A DNA stretch of 10,631 nucleotides, from NCBI GenBank assembly GCA_964369475.1, contig CAYJFK010000073.1:1-10631 (forward strand), written 5' to 3'. The notes beneath the pieces were generated by a model. That model was not told where the DNA came from. It made no database searches and worked only from the letters and a program-made list of their open reading frames with translations. This DNA is from CAYJFK01 sp964369475 (GTDB lineage: Bacteria; Bacillota; Clostridia; Oscillospirales; Feifaniaceae). A program made the position numbers and the translations under genes. Positions 1 to 5,723 of the stretch are shown in pieces (the first letter of the stretch is position 1; each line of letters opens with the position of its first letter).

Positions 1-2
1 CC

Positions 3-30
3 TTGGCAATGGCGTTTTGCTGGCTATAAT
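3..30 (+). promoter_or_regulatory. Candidate sigma-A promoter running into a 10-G tract
   Basis: TTGGCA at 3-8 and a perfect TATAAT at 25-30 are separated by 16 bases, a near-consensus vegetative promoter. Positions 31-40 are ten consecutive G, where transcription would be expected to start. It points toward the 3' end of the minus-strand aminotransferase gene and no plus-strand gene follows, so its product would be a short or antisense RNA. It may be a chance match. Confidence 0.3.
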
Positions 31-74
31 GGGGGGGGGGCCAACAACCCCACCCTTTATCGCAATGAGCCATG

Positions 75-103
75 GGGGGTGGGGCGCTTTGCGCCCCTCC
101 CCC
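75..103 (-). terminator. GC-rich hairpin downstream of the aminotransferase gene
   Basis: GGGGG-T-GGGGCGC (75-87) pairs with GCGCCCC-T-CCCCC (91-103) around a TTT loop: 12 pairs with one T-T mismatch. It starts about 20 bases past the aminotransferase stop codon and could end that transcript. No T-run follows on the minus strand, so it is not a textbook intrinsic terminator. GGGTGGGG (77-84) could instead pair with CCCCACCC at 48-55. Confidence 0.45.
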
Positions 104-123
104 GATGGCATATAAAACAAAGC

Positions 124-1281
124 CTAATTAAACTCGGGCAGTTTCTCTATCCTGTCAAAAGCCTCTTTTAGCTTGTCCTCAGCCACCGTGCAAGCAAGCC
201 TTATAAAGCCCTCGCCCGACTCGCCGAATGTGCTACCGGGTAGCACTGCAACCCCTGCCTTTTCTTTAAGCAGAGCGGCGGCCTCCCTCGACGTAAGCCC
301 CGACGGTCTAATGTCGACAAACATGTAAAATGTACCCTGTGGCAGTCCGCACTCCATCTTCTTAAGCGAGGCTACACGCTTGGCGACATACTCACAGCGA
401 CTTCTGTACTCGCCTATCGTCTCCCTCTGCACCCTCTCCCTATCCCTCATGGCATGAAGGGCGGCACGCATCGAAACGGCACATGGGGTAAAGGCTACAT
501 TTTCGTTAATAATGGCGCACAGGTCGGCAAATTTCTTGGAACAAATAATGTTGCCAACCCTCCATCCCGTCATGGTGTAGTCCTTGGAAAAGCTGTTAAT
601 GGTAATGGTGCGCTCCCTCATTCCCTCGATAGAGGCAATGGGAATAAAGGGTGCATTGTAGCAAAAAGCTGTATAAATATCATCTGCAAAGACGAGCAGA
701 TCATGCTTTTTCGCAACCTCGGCAATGCCCTCGAGCGTCTCCCTCGTCATGACAATGCCTGTCGGGTTTGTCGGATTGTTTACAATAATGGCCTTTGTCT
801 TTGGCGTAATCTTTGCCTCTATATCAGAGGGTTTTACCTGAAAACCATTTTCGGCATATGTCGGCACGCTGACAGGAATGCCGCCCACCATTAAAATCTG
901 ATCGGGATAGGGCGGATAAAAAGGCTCGAGCATAAGAACCTCGTCCCCATCGTCTATCGAAGCTTCGAGCGCAAGATATAAACCAAGGTTGGCAGATGCT
1001 GTAACCATTACCTCATCGTCGCAAACCTCCATGCCAAAACGCTCTTTATAATACTTGATGATCTCGGCACGTAGCTCCTCGTCACCCCTCTGATGCGTGT
1101 AGTGGGTGTGCCCCTCCTTTGCGTCCTTCATGGCGAGCTCGATTACAGTGCTGTCGGTATTCAAATCGGGATCGCCAAGCGTTAGCACAATTAAATCGTC
1201 TCTCGGCACCATTGCCGATGCCACCGCCATTTCGTTGCCCTGCAAGTTCTGATATTTCTTTGCAATAAATTTATCCTTCAC
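124..1281 (-). CDS. Class I/II pyridoxal-phosphate aminotransferase
   Basis: This 385-residue cytoplasmic enzyme belongs to the fold-type I, class I/II aminotransferases, which move an amino group between an amino acid and a 2-oxoacid using PLP. Family landmarks are present in order: NNPTNPTG at 168-175, the Asp that binds the PLP ring nitrogen (D200) followed by Y203, the Schiff-base lysine K233 in SFSKDYTMTGWR, and the substrate-carboxylate arginine R361 in FIRLACT. Length is normal for the family. The start is GTG at 1281, supported by AGGAGG (1291-1296) nine bases upstream. It is transcribed alone: 207 bp with its own likely promoter separate it from the MBL-fold gene. The substrate cannot be told from sequence; aspartate-, aromatic- or branched-chain-type activity are all possible. 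Supplying 2-oxoacids to the oxidoreductase encoded further right is inference only. Confidence 0.93.
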   Translation of the reverse strand: MKDKFIAKKYQNLQGNEMAVASAMVPRDDLIVLTLGDPDLNTDSTVIELAMKDAKEGHTHYTHQRGDEELRAEIIKYYKERFGMEVCDDEVMVTASANLGLYLALEASIDDGDEVLMLEPFYPPYPDQILMVGGIPVSVPTYAENGFQVKPSDIEAKITPKTKAIIVNNPTNPTGIVMTRETLEGIAEVAKKHDLLVFADDIYTAFCYNAPFIPIASIEGMRERTITINSFSKDYTMTGWRVGNIICSKKFADLCAIINENVAFTPCAVSMRAALHAMRDRERVQRETIGEYRSRCEYVAKRVASLKKMECGLPQGTFYMFVDIRPSGLTSREAAALLKEKAGVAVLPGSTFGESGEGFIRLACTVAEDKLKEAFDRIEKLPEFN

Positions 1282-1357
1282 CTTTAAAGTCCTCCTCTTT
1301 TTATTTTTAAAATGATCTTATTTTTAATAAAGTTTCAAAAAATTTCTTGAGAAAACT

Positions 1358-1370
1358 ATACAATCTGTAT
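1358..1370. promoter_or_regulatory. Operator-like palindrome, copy 1
   Basis: ATACAATCTGTAT fits ATACAA-NNN-GTAT; with flanking T and A it gives TATACA-ATC-TGTATA. It lies in the predicted leader of the aminotransferase mRNA. It is one of three such 13-mers in under 100 bp, which suggests binding sites for a dimeric repressor. The regulator is not identified. Confidence 0.45.
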
Positions 1371-1392
1371 AATTCTAAGCCTTGACCAATAT

Positions 1393-1405
1393 ATACAATA
1401 AGTAT
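1393..1405. promoter_or_regulatory. Operator-like palindrome, copy 2
   Basis: ATACAATAAGTAT fits ATACAA-NNN-GTAT; four pairs at each end are symmetrical (five with the flanking bases). It overlaps the predicted -10 box and start site of the minus-strand aminotransferase promoter, the position where a bound repressor would block RNA polymerase. Confidence 0.45.
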
Positions 1406-1432
1406 AATACCAACAAAAAATACAATTTACAA
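1404..1432 (-). promoter_or_regulatory. Likely promoter of the aminotransferase gene
   Basis: Read on the minus strand, TTGTAA (1432-1427), a 17-base spacer and TATTAT (1409-1404) make a reasonable sigma-A promoter. Transcription would begin near 1397 and give a leader of about 115 bases. The region is AT-rich, so chance matches are possible, but the spacing and the operator-like repeats around it support the call. Confidence 0.4.
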
Positions 1433-1442
1433 CAAAATAACT

Positions 1443-1455
1443 ATACAAATTGTAT
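1443..1455. promoter_or_regulatory. Operator-like palindrome, copy 3
   Basis: ATACAAATTGTAT is a perfect 13-mer palindrome about a central A, the best of the three ATACAA-NNN-GTAT copies. It sits just upstream of the predicted -35 box. A weaker half-site, ATACAATTTACAA, lies at 1420-1432. Confidence 0.45.
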
Positions 1456-1488
1456 TAATCACCAAATATTATACCCATTTCCACCCCT

Positions 1489-2178
1489 TCAAATGTGCAT
1501 GGAATACTTGCCATACCGCACAGTGTCGGCCCTATCGTTTTCTGTAAACTCCTTGTGCTCGACCTTAACTTCGGCCTTGCCCTCGATTACCATACCCATC
1601 AAAGTGCGTAGCCCCTCTACCGCCTCCATGCCGACAATAAGAGTGCCATGACTTGTATAAGCCCCCTTAAATCCGAGCGCTTCAAACCTGTCCATCGACT
1701 TTATAAAATCGGGGAAAGAGCAGTGATCCATAAACATATAAAGCGACATGTCAGAGAGCATATCAGCGGCATATAGCATCTTTGTCTCCTCGTCAAAAAG
1801 AGCAAGCCCGCCCGGAGTGTGCCCCGGCACATGCAAGACCTTAAGCACAATTCCGCCCAAATCCATCCTGTCGCCGTCCTCCAAATAGCCAAACTCCATG
1901 TCGGGATAATGCTTTCTCACAATTGGTTCTTCCTCCTTGTGAATTAGCACCTTGTCGAACTGATCAAGCACCCCCACATGGTCGTGATGCCCATGACTAA
2001 CAACGACGGTAACGGGCAACTTTGTAAGCCCCTTAACAAAGCTTGCAAGGTCGCCGTCGGGGTCGCCCACATCAAAAAGCACCGCTTCGGTATGCCCCTT
2101 TATAAGAAACATACGAACATAATCGTCCTCGATTACAGTTAAATGCGGCTCGTTAGAAATAATACTGTACCTGCTCAT
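1489..2178 (-). CDS. MBL-fold metallohydrolase
   Basis: This 229-residue protein has the metallo-beta-lactamase fold, with the metal-binding signature SHGHHDHVG at 61-69 (H62, H64, D66, H67). The further expected ligands follow: H120 in VPGHTPGG, D139 in YAADM and H177 in TSHG. The set is complete, so a binuclear zinc or iron hydrolase is expected. Its size and the VPGHTPGG motif suit the glyoxalase-II-like/general hydrolase branch rather than true beta-lactamases or RNases. There is no signal peptide, so it is cytoplasmic. The ATG at 2178 has GGAGGAG about seven bases upstream. It is divergent from rlmD and not in an operon with the aminotransferase. The substrate is unknown; thioester or lactone hydrolysis are plausible for the family. 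Confidence 0.9.
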   Translation of the reverse strand: MSRYSIISNEPHLTVIEDDYVRMFLIKGHTEAVLFDVGDPDGDLASFVKGLTKLPVTVVVSHGHHDHVGVLDQFDKVLIHKEEEPIVRKHYPDMEFGYLEDGDRMDLGGIVLKVLHVPGHTPGGLALFDEETKMLYAADMLSDMSLYMFMDHCSFPDFIKSMDRFEALGFKGAYTSHGTLIVGMEAVEGLRTLMGMVIEGKAEVKVEHKEFTENDRADTVRYGKYSMHI

Positions 2179-2246
2179 TTTTTTCTCCTCCTCTTTTTAA
2201 ATGTGTACATTCGCTTTGATAACAACAAAAATTCAAACTAATAATA

Positions 2247-2276
2247 TTGCAAAAAATATATATATTATTCTATCAT
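2247..2276 (+). promoter_or_regulatory. Possible rlmD promoter
   Basis: TTGCAA (2247-2252), an 18-base spacer and TATCAT (2271-2276) form a plausible plus-strand promoter, giving an rlmD leader of about 70 bases. The spacer is very AT-rich, so other assignments are possible. No equally good minus-strand promoter for the MBL-fold gene could be chosen. Confidence 0.25.
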
Positions 2277-2287
2277 GTAAATTTACA
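2276..2287. promoter_or_regulatory. Perfect 12-bp palindrome in the divergent spacer
   Basis: TGTAAATTTACA is perfectly symmetrical and overlaps the edge of the candidate rlmD -10 box. It could be an operator for rlmD, the MBL-fold gene or both. The AT-rich context lowers its weight. Confidence 0.25.
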
Positions 2288-2351
2288 ATAGTAAAGTACA
2301 AGATAATGTGTTATTATAAAAATATAAACTTTTTCAAAGTAGAGGTACAAC

Positions 2352-3707
2352 ATGAACAAAAACGATATACTAAAAATAGATATAACAGGCTACTCCCACG
2401 ACGGCAGTGGGGTCGGACGACACGACCGCTATGTGCTCTTTACCCCAAATGCGGCGAAGGGCGATGTTATAAATTGCAAGGTCATAAAACCACTGACCTC
2501 CTATGGCTTTGGCAAGATAGAGGAGATACTAACCCCCTCGCCCGACAGAATAGAGGTCGACTGCCCTGTCTTTTACAAGTGCGGCGGCTGTACATATCGC
2601 CACATTACATACGAGGCAGAGCTCGAAGCAAAGACGATACAGGTAATGGACGCCATGAGAAAGGCGCTCGGCAGAGAGGTCGAGTGCCTGCCATGTCTGC
2701 CCTCGCCCGATATAGACAGATACCGCAATAAGGCGCTTATCCCCTTTGGCAAGGAGGGCTACGGATTTTACAGAAAAAACAGCCACGACGTAGTGCCGCA
2801 AGGCGATTGCCTGCTTCAATCTGTGGCCGCCAAAACTGCCGCCGCCATTTTGTGGAAGCACATGAAAAAACACAACATTTCGGCCTACGACGAACAGTCC
2901 CACAAGGGACTTGTCAGAGGGATTTTCGTGCGAGACGGCAAGGTGAGCGGTCAGGTAATGGTAGTCGTTATAATAAACGGCCTTCAACTGCCAAAGTCCG
3001 ACCTGCTCGTTGCGAGCCTTCAAAGCGAGGTGCAAAACCTTGTGTCGGTACAGCTATGTCAAAACACAAACCGCACAAATGTGCCGATGGTCGGCAAGCT
3101 AAAGCTACTTTGGGGCGCAGAGAGCATAGAAGATACACTCTCGGGCAACAGCTACGAAATCTCGCCACGCTCCTTTTATCAAATAAACAGCCGCCAGTGC
3201 GAAGCGCTCTACCAAAAAGCGGCAGAGCTTGCGACACTTAGCGGCAAGGAAAAACTGCTCGATTTATATTGCGGCATAGGCACAATAGGCCTTACAATGG
3301 CAAAGGACGTTGCCGAGGTAGTCGGAGTAGAAATAGTCGTGCCTGCCGTTATCGATGCCAAAAAAGCGGCAGAGAAAAAAGGAATTAAAAATGCACGCTT
3401 TATAGCGGCAGACGCAATAACGGCCTCGGAAAGTTTGCAAAAAGAGGGATTTTCCCCCGACGTCGTAACGCTCGACCCCCCACGCAAGGGCTGCGAAAAA
3501 GAACTTTTAGAAACTGTCGCCGCCATGCAACCAAGCCGCATAATCTACATAAGCTGCAACCCTGCTACACTCGCTCGAGATTGCAAAATATTAGAGGACT
3601 TAGGCTACAAACTAAGCACCCCCGTAACCCCTGTCGACATGTTCCCGAGAACACCGCACGTTGAGTGCGTGGTGAAACTTGAGAGGGTTGAGCATGGGGT
3701 TTATTGA
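2352..3707 (+). CDS. rlmD: 23S rRNA (uracil-C5)-methyltransferase RlmD/RlmCD type
   Basis: This 451-residue enzyme uses S-adenosylmethionine to make 5-methyluridine in 23S rRNA (U1939 in E. coli numbering; some Bacillota enzymes also act on U747). An N-terminal TRAM-like region covers roughly 1-60. The [4Fe-4S] ligands of the RumA family are visible as C71, C77, C80 and C153. The SAM-binding motif LDLYCGIG is at 303-310, DPPRKG at 375-380, the catalytic nucleophile C402 in SCNP, and the general-base Glu E438 in HVEC. Length and motifs indicate a functional enzyme. ATG at 2352 has AGAGG six bases upstream. The last 14 bases overlap the next gene. Its 3' end from 3609 onward recurs in decayed form at 4143-4221, which suggests a past recombination or insertion at this gene end. 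Confidence 0.95.
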   Translation: MNKNDILKIDITGYSHDGSGVGRHDRYVLFTPNAAKGDVINCKVIKPLTSYGFGKIEEILTPSPDRIEVDCPVFYKCGGCTYRHITYEAELEAKTIQVMDAMRKALGREVECLPCLPSPDIDRYRNKALIPFGKEGYGFYRKNSHDVVPQGDCLLQSVAAKTAAAILWKHMKKHNISAYDEQSHKGLVRGIFVRDGKVSGQVMVVVIINGLQLPKSDLLVASLQSEVQNLVSVQLCQNTNRTNVPMVGKLKLLWGAESIEDTLSGNSYEISPRSFYQINSRQCEALYQKAAELATLSGKEKLLDLYCGIGTIGLTMAKDVAEVVGVEIVVPAVIDAKKAAEKKGIKNARFIAADAITASESLQKEGFSPDVVTLDPPRKGCEKELLETVAAMQPSRIIYISCNPATLARDCKILEDLGYKLSTPVTPVDMFPRTPHVECVVKLERVEHGVY

Positions 3708-4149
3708 GCAGTACAAGCGACTTGATAATCTGTGCAAAGATTTGCTTGGCAGCACAACGGGAGTAACGACATATATAGAGCATTTGGAAAGAATAAGGCA
3801 TTTGGGAAACGAGGAGGATTTTCGCAAACTAAAGCATTACAGGTACATAAGAAATCAAATTGTGCATGAGAACAACTGCACAGAGGCAAATATGACCTCG
3901 GAAGAAGATGTAAGGTGGATTGTAAATTTTCACAGCAGAATACTAAATCAAACCGATCCGCTCGCACTTCGGCATAAACAGTCGGAAAAGCCTGAGGAAT
4001 ATAGAAGGGCGAGCAATCGACAATACAAGCCTTATAATGACGAGCTTAGATATAAGAGCAGACAGCGTAACACAAGCGATTGGCTATTAACTTGTACTAT
4101 ACTGCTTGGCTTGGTCTGTGCCTGTATTTATATATGGACTATAAACTAA
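3694..4149 (+). CDS. Small C-terminally membrane-anchored protein, DUF6548-like with HEPN-like motif
   Basis: The 151-residue product resembles, from memory, the clostridial DUF6548 family of unknown function, with GVTTYIEHLERI and KLKHYRYIRNQIVHE as its core. R53-N54-xxx-H58 matches the RNxxxH pattern of HEPN ribonucleases, an all-helical superfamily common in toxin-antitoxin and defence systems; RNase activity is inference. A polar Arg/Tyr-rich stretch (about 96-129) leads to one hydrophobic helix at 130-149, so the N-terminal domain should face the cytoplasm on a tail anchor. ATG at 3694 follows GAGAGGG (3681-3687) by six bases and overlaps rlmD by 14 bases, so the two are probably co-translated. 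The stop codon lies in a degenerate repeat of the rlmD 3' end, so the gene may have been inserted as cargo. No nucleotidyltransferase antitoxin of the MNT type is adjacent. Confidence 0.75.
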   Translation: MGFIEQYKRLDNLCKDLLGSTTGVTTYIEHLERIRHLGNEEDFRKLKHYRYIRNQIVHENNCTEANMTSEEDVRWIVNFHSRILNQTDPLALRHKQSEKPEEYRRASNRQYKPYNDELRYKSRQRNTSDWLLTCTILLGLVCACIYIWTIN

Positions 4150-4221
4150 GCCCCCGTAGACATGCTCCCGATAAGACCGCATGTTAAAGTAGAAGTCAAA
4201 CCGGTAAGGGGCGAGGGCATG
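4143..4221 (+). pseudogene. Decayed duplicate of the rlmD 3' end
   Basis: Positions 4143-4158 (AAACTAAGC, then CCCCGTA) match 3609-3626 of rlmD apart from a 2-base gap. After a further gap of about nine bases, 4159-4221 aligns with 3636-3696 without indels for some 20 codons. Translated, it reads VDMLPIRPHVKVEVK against VDMFPRTPHVECVVK in RlmD. The catalytic Glu after HV is Lys here and there is no upstream frame, so it is non-functional. The repeat includes the ATG that in the first copy starts the small membrane gene; here it opens only a 26-codon frame (4219-4299). It may be an old attachment-site-like scar or the remains of a tandem duplication. Confidence 0.7.
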
Positions 4222-4304
4222 AGTCGTTTTTCTTACACCACCACACGACCTTGCCCTGATATGCGCTTTTGTAGATCGGTTTTGTGGGATTACATTTAAT
4301 ATCA

Positions 4305-4342
4305 TTTAAAAAGCTGCTTGCATTTGTAGGCAGCTTTTTAAA
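4305..4342 (+). terminator. Intrinsic terminator after the rlmD region
   Basis: TTTAAAAAGCTGC (4305-4317) pairs perfectly with GCAGCTTTTTAAA (4330-4342), with the T-run inside the right arm. It ends plus-strand transcription from rlmD and the small gene before the sigma-factor promoter. The A-run on the left lets it work in both directions. Confidence 0.8.
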
Positions 4343-4357
4343 AATAGTTTTTAATTT

Positions 4358-4387
4358 TGTAACCTTTTGGGCATCTTATTTGTATTA
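4358..4387 (+). promoter_or_regulatory. ECF-type promoter of the sigma-factor gene
   Basis: TGTAACC (4358-4364) followed 16 bases later by TGTATTA (4381-4387) resembles the AAC-containing -35 and CGTA-like -10 elements of ECF sigma promoters. Such autoregulatory promoters are common upstream of ECF genes. The leader to the ATG would be about 30 bases. Autoregulation is inference. Confidence 0.5.
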
Positions 4388-4422
4388 TTAGTGAAAGGCC
4401 TTCAAAAGCAAAGGAGGAAGTT

Positions 4423-4905
4423 ATGCGAGAATCAGTAGATCTGCTGGTTGAAAAGTACAAAAACAATCTGTTTGGCATAGCATTTAACATATGTAAAAAC
4501 ATGCAGGATGCGGAAGATATTGTTCAAGATACCTTTATTGAGTATTTAACTATAAAAAAGGAATTTGACACATTAGAGCATATCCGTGCATGGTTGATAC
4601 GAGTTGCTATAAACAAATCTAAGAATAAAAATATAAGCTTCTTCAGACGAAATACAGTGCCGCTCGAAGATTATATGGAGAGCTTTACCTTCGAGACGCA
4701 GGAAGCTTCGGGATTATTTGTCGCTGTAATGAATTTATCCGAAAAATATCGAGTGGTAATACATCTTTTTTACTACGAAGATTACTCGATAAAGGAAATT
4801 GCAGACATTTTAAAGCTTTCCGAAAGCAATGTTAAGGTTCGGCTGTCACGAGGAAGGCTGATACTTAAAAACACATTACAGGAGGTATGGGAAGATGAGC
4901 AATAA
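4423..4905 (+). CDS. ECF-family RNA polymerase sigma factor
   Basis: This 160-residue protein has the minimal two-domain layout of group 4 (ECF) sigma factors, which direct RNA polymerase to stress- or envelope-related promoters. Region 2 spans about 10-68 with the core-binding and -10 motif YKNNLFGIAFNICKNMQDAE followed by DIVQDTF. Region 4 spans about 103-150, with a helix-turn-helix in YSIKEIADILKLSESNVKVR for -35 recognition. There is no region 1 or 3. AAGGAGG (4411-4417) lies five bases before the ATG. The gene overlaps the next one by 11 bases, the usual arrangement of a sigma factor and its membrane regulator. Sampled lines are about 30-32% GC against about 47% in rlmD, which may reflect recent acquisition or different codon preference. 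Confidence 0.93.
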   Translation: MRESVDLLVEKYKNNLFGIAFNICKNMQDAEDIVQDTFIEYLTIKKEFDTLEHIRAWLIRVAINKSKNKNISFFRRNTVPLEDYMESFTFETQEASGLFVAVMNLSEKYRVVIHLFYYEDYSIKEIADILKLSESNVKVRLSRGRLILKNTLQEVWEDEQ

Positions 4906-5452
4906 AGAGAAATATAAGCAGGCATTTTCTGCTATTCATATCTCCGACGATTTTTCTTTGGAGGTAAAGAAAGTGAAAAACAAAAACAAATTATTTGCAT
5001 GTGTAGCAGTTTTAGCATTTATACTTACAAGCACAGCGGTCGTATATGCTGCGGACATTGGAGGAATTCAGCGCACTATACAGCTTTGGATACAAGGCGA
5101 GCAATCAGACGTTACAATAGATTTTGACGGCGACGGCAATTACGAGATGCACTATATTGACGAGGATGGAAATGAACGGCAACAAGGCGGTGGCGGCATT
5201 GCCTATGACATTTTTGGCAACGAGCGTCCGCTGACAGAGGAGGAGCTTTTGGAGCAAATGAACTCGCCCGAGGTTGAGTATAAAGACGATGGAACGGTTT
5301 GGGTTTATTGGTATGATCAAAAAGTTGATATAACAGATAAATTTGAAGATGGTGTTTGCTATGTCGAGGTAGTAAACGACGATGAAGTTTTATATATGAC
5401 AGTAACGGAAAATGGCTATTCCGCAAGCCCTGACGGATTCTTAGAGCCTTGA
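4895..5452 (+). CDS. Single-pass membrane protein, probable anti-sigma factor of the adjacent ECF sigma
   Basis: The 185-residue product has a short charged cytoplasmic N-terminus (1-32) with KYKQAFSAIHISDDFSLEV, a motif I associate with Bacillota membrane proteins encoded next to ECF genes. One transmembrane helix follows (about 33-52), then an acidic extracytoplasmic domain of about 130 residues. That domain holds D76-x-D78-x-D80-G81 within DFDGDGN, like the start of a Ca2+-binding EF-hand or dockerin loop, and a Gly-rich stretch QQGGGG. The family expectation is that the N-terminus holds the sigma factor until an outside signal arrives. The 11-base overlap with the sigma gene and GGAGG at 4881-4885 support coupled expression. 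No zinc-binding anti-sigma (ZAS) HxxxCxxC motif is present. The role is inferred mainly from context. Confidence 0.7.
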   Translation: MSNKEKYKQAFSAIHISDDFSLEVKKVKNKNKLFACVAVLAFILTSTAVVYAADIGGIQRTIQLWIQGEQSDVTIDFDGDGNYEMHYIDEDGNERQQGGGGIAYDIFGNERPLTEEELLEQMNSPEVEYKDDGTVWVYWYDQKVDITDKFEDGVCYVEVVNDDEVLYMTVTENGYSASPDGFLEP

Positions 5453-5503
5453 TAACTTAGTTTTATATCTCGCTTATATTGTAAGCATACCCAAAGCTAA
5501 AAG

Positions 5504-5530
5504 AAGCTGTCGCCCAAGGCGACAGCTTTT
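5504..5530 (+). terminator. Terminator of the sigma/anti-sigma operon
   Basis: AAGCTGTCGCC (5504-5514), loop CAA, and GGCGACAGCTT (5518-5528) form a perfect 11-bp stem ending in TTTT. It lies about 50 bases after the anti-sigma-like gene stop. An identical 25-base hairpin recurs at 5697-5721. Confidence 0.7.
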
Positions 5531-5588
5531 CAGCTTGGAGAAAAAGTGTTTTCTCCAAGCTGAAAAAAAATCAGCTGGCGCTGATTTT
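5530..5588. repeat. Dispersed double-hairpin repeat, copy A
   Basis: TCAGCTTGGAGAAAA (5530-5544) pairs with TTTTCTCCAAGCTGA (5549-5563): a perfect 15-bp stem with loop AGTG. Next comes AAAATCAGC-TGGC-GCTGATTTT (5567-5588), a 9-bp stem. The first hairpin recurs at 10578-10611 with one loop change, and the second recurs after it with another loop. Confidence 0.75.
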
Positions 5589-5590
5589 GA

Positions 5591-5665
5591 CGCCCTCGGG
5601 GCGGGAATTTTACGCCAGAGGGCACCCTGATGGTGCCCCCTCGCCGCTCCCCCTCCTTCCGAAGG
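5591..5665. repeat. Cluster of small GC-rich hairpins inside the MITE-like element
   Basis: CGCCC-TCG-GGGCG (5591-5603), GGGCACC-CTGAT-GGTGCCC (5620-5638) and CCTT-CCG-AAGG (5655-5665) are short stems in a very GC-rich core. They fit a structured non-coding repeat. No protein-coding signal is visible. Confidence 0.5.
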
Positions 5666-5694
5666 GGATATATTTTAGGTTTTTCTCCAAACTG

Positions 5695-5723
5695 AGAAGC
5701 TGTCGCCCAAGGCGACAGCTTCT
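5695..5723. repeat. Second copy of the terminator-like hairpin (right end of element)
   Basis: AGAAGCTGTCGCC (5695-5707) pairs with GGCGACAGCTTCT (5711-5723) around CAA, a perfect 13-bp stem. Positions 5697-5721 are identical to 5504-5528. It lies about 55 bases past the end of the M20 gene and could weakly stop that operon, though no T-run follows on the minus strand. Confidence 0.55.

Noticed and set aside
454..894. Long open frame antisense to the aminotransferase
   Set aside because: It has no recognisable domain or ribosome binding site, and the opposite strand encodes a complete, motif-rich aminotransferase. It is a codon-bias shadow.
1382..1651. Plus-strand open frame and a TTGACC...TATAAT promoter-like pair (1382-1408)
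   Set aside because: The spacer is only 15 bases, and the frame runs into the antisense of the MBL-fold gene with a low-complexity Asn-rich start. The minus-strand promoter reading with 17-base spacing explains the region better.
1489..2178. MBL-fold protein as a beta-lactamase or defence nuclease
   Set aside because: It lacks a signal peptide and the beta-CASP or RNase Z domains; a general MBL-fold hydrolase is the most that can be supported.
2529..3035. Open frames opposite or out of frame within rlmD
   Set aside because: RlmD motifs are continuous through the whole region; the other frames show no family features.
3679..3693. TTG start five codons upstream for the small membrane gene
   Set aside because: The GAGAGGG ribosome binding site lies between this TTG and the ATG at 3694, so ATG is the start.
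5530..5723. Hairpin chain as a CRISPR-like or retron-like array
   Set aside because: Repeats are inverted rather than regularly spaced direct repeats, with no reverse transcriptase or cas gene nearby; a MITE/REP-type element fits better.
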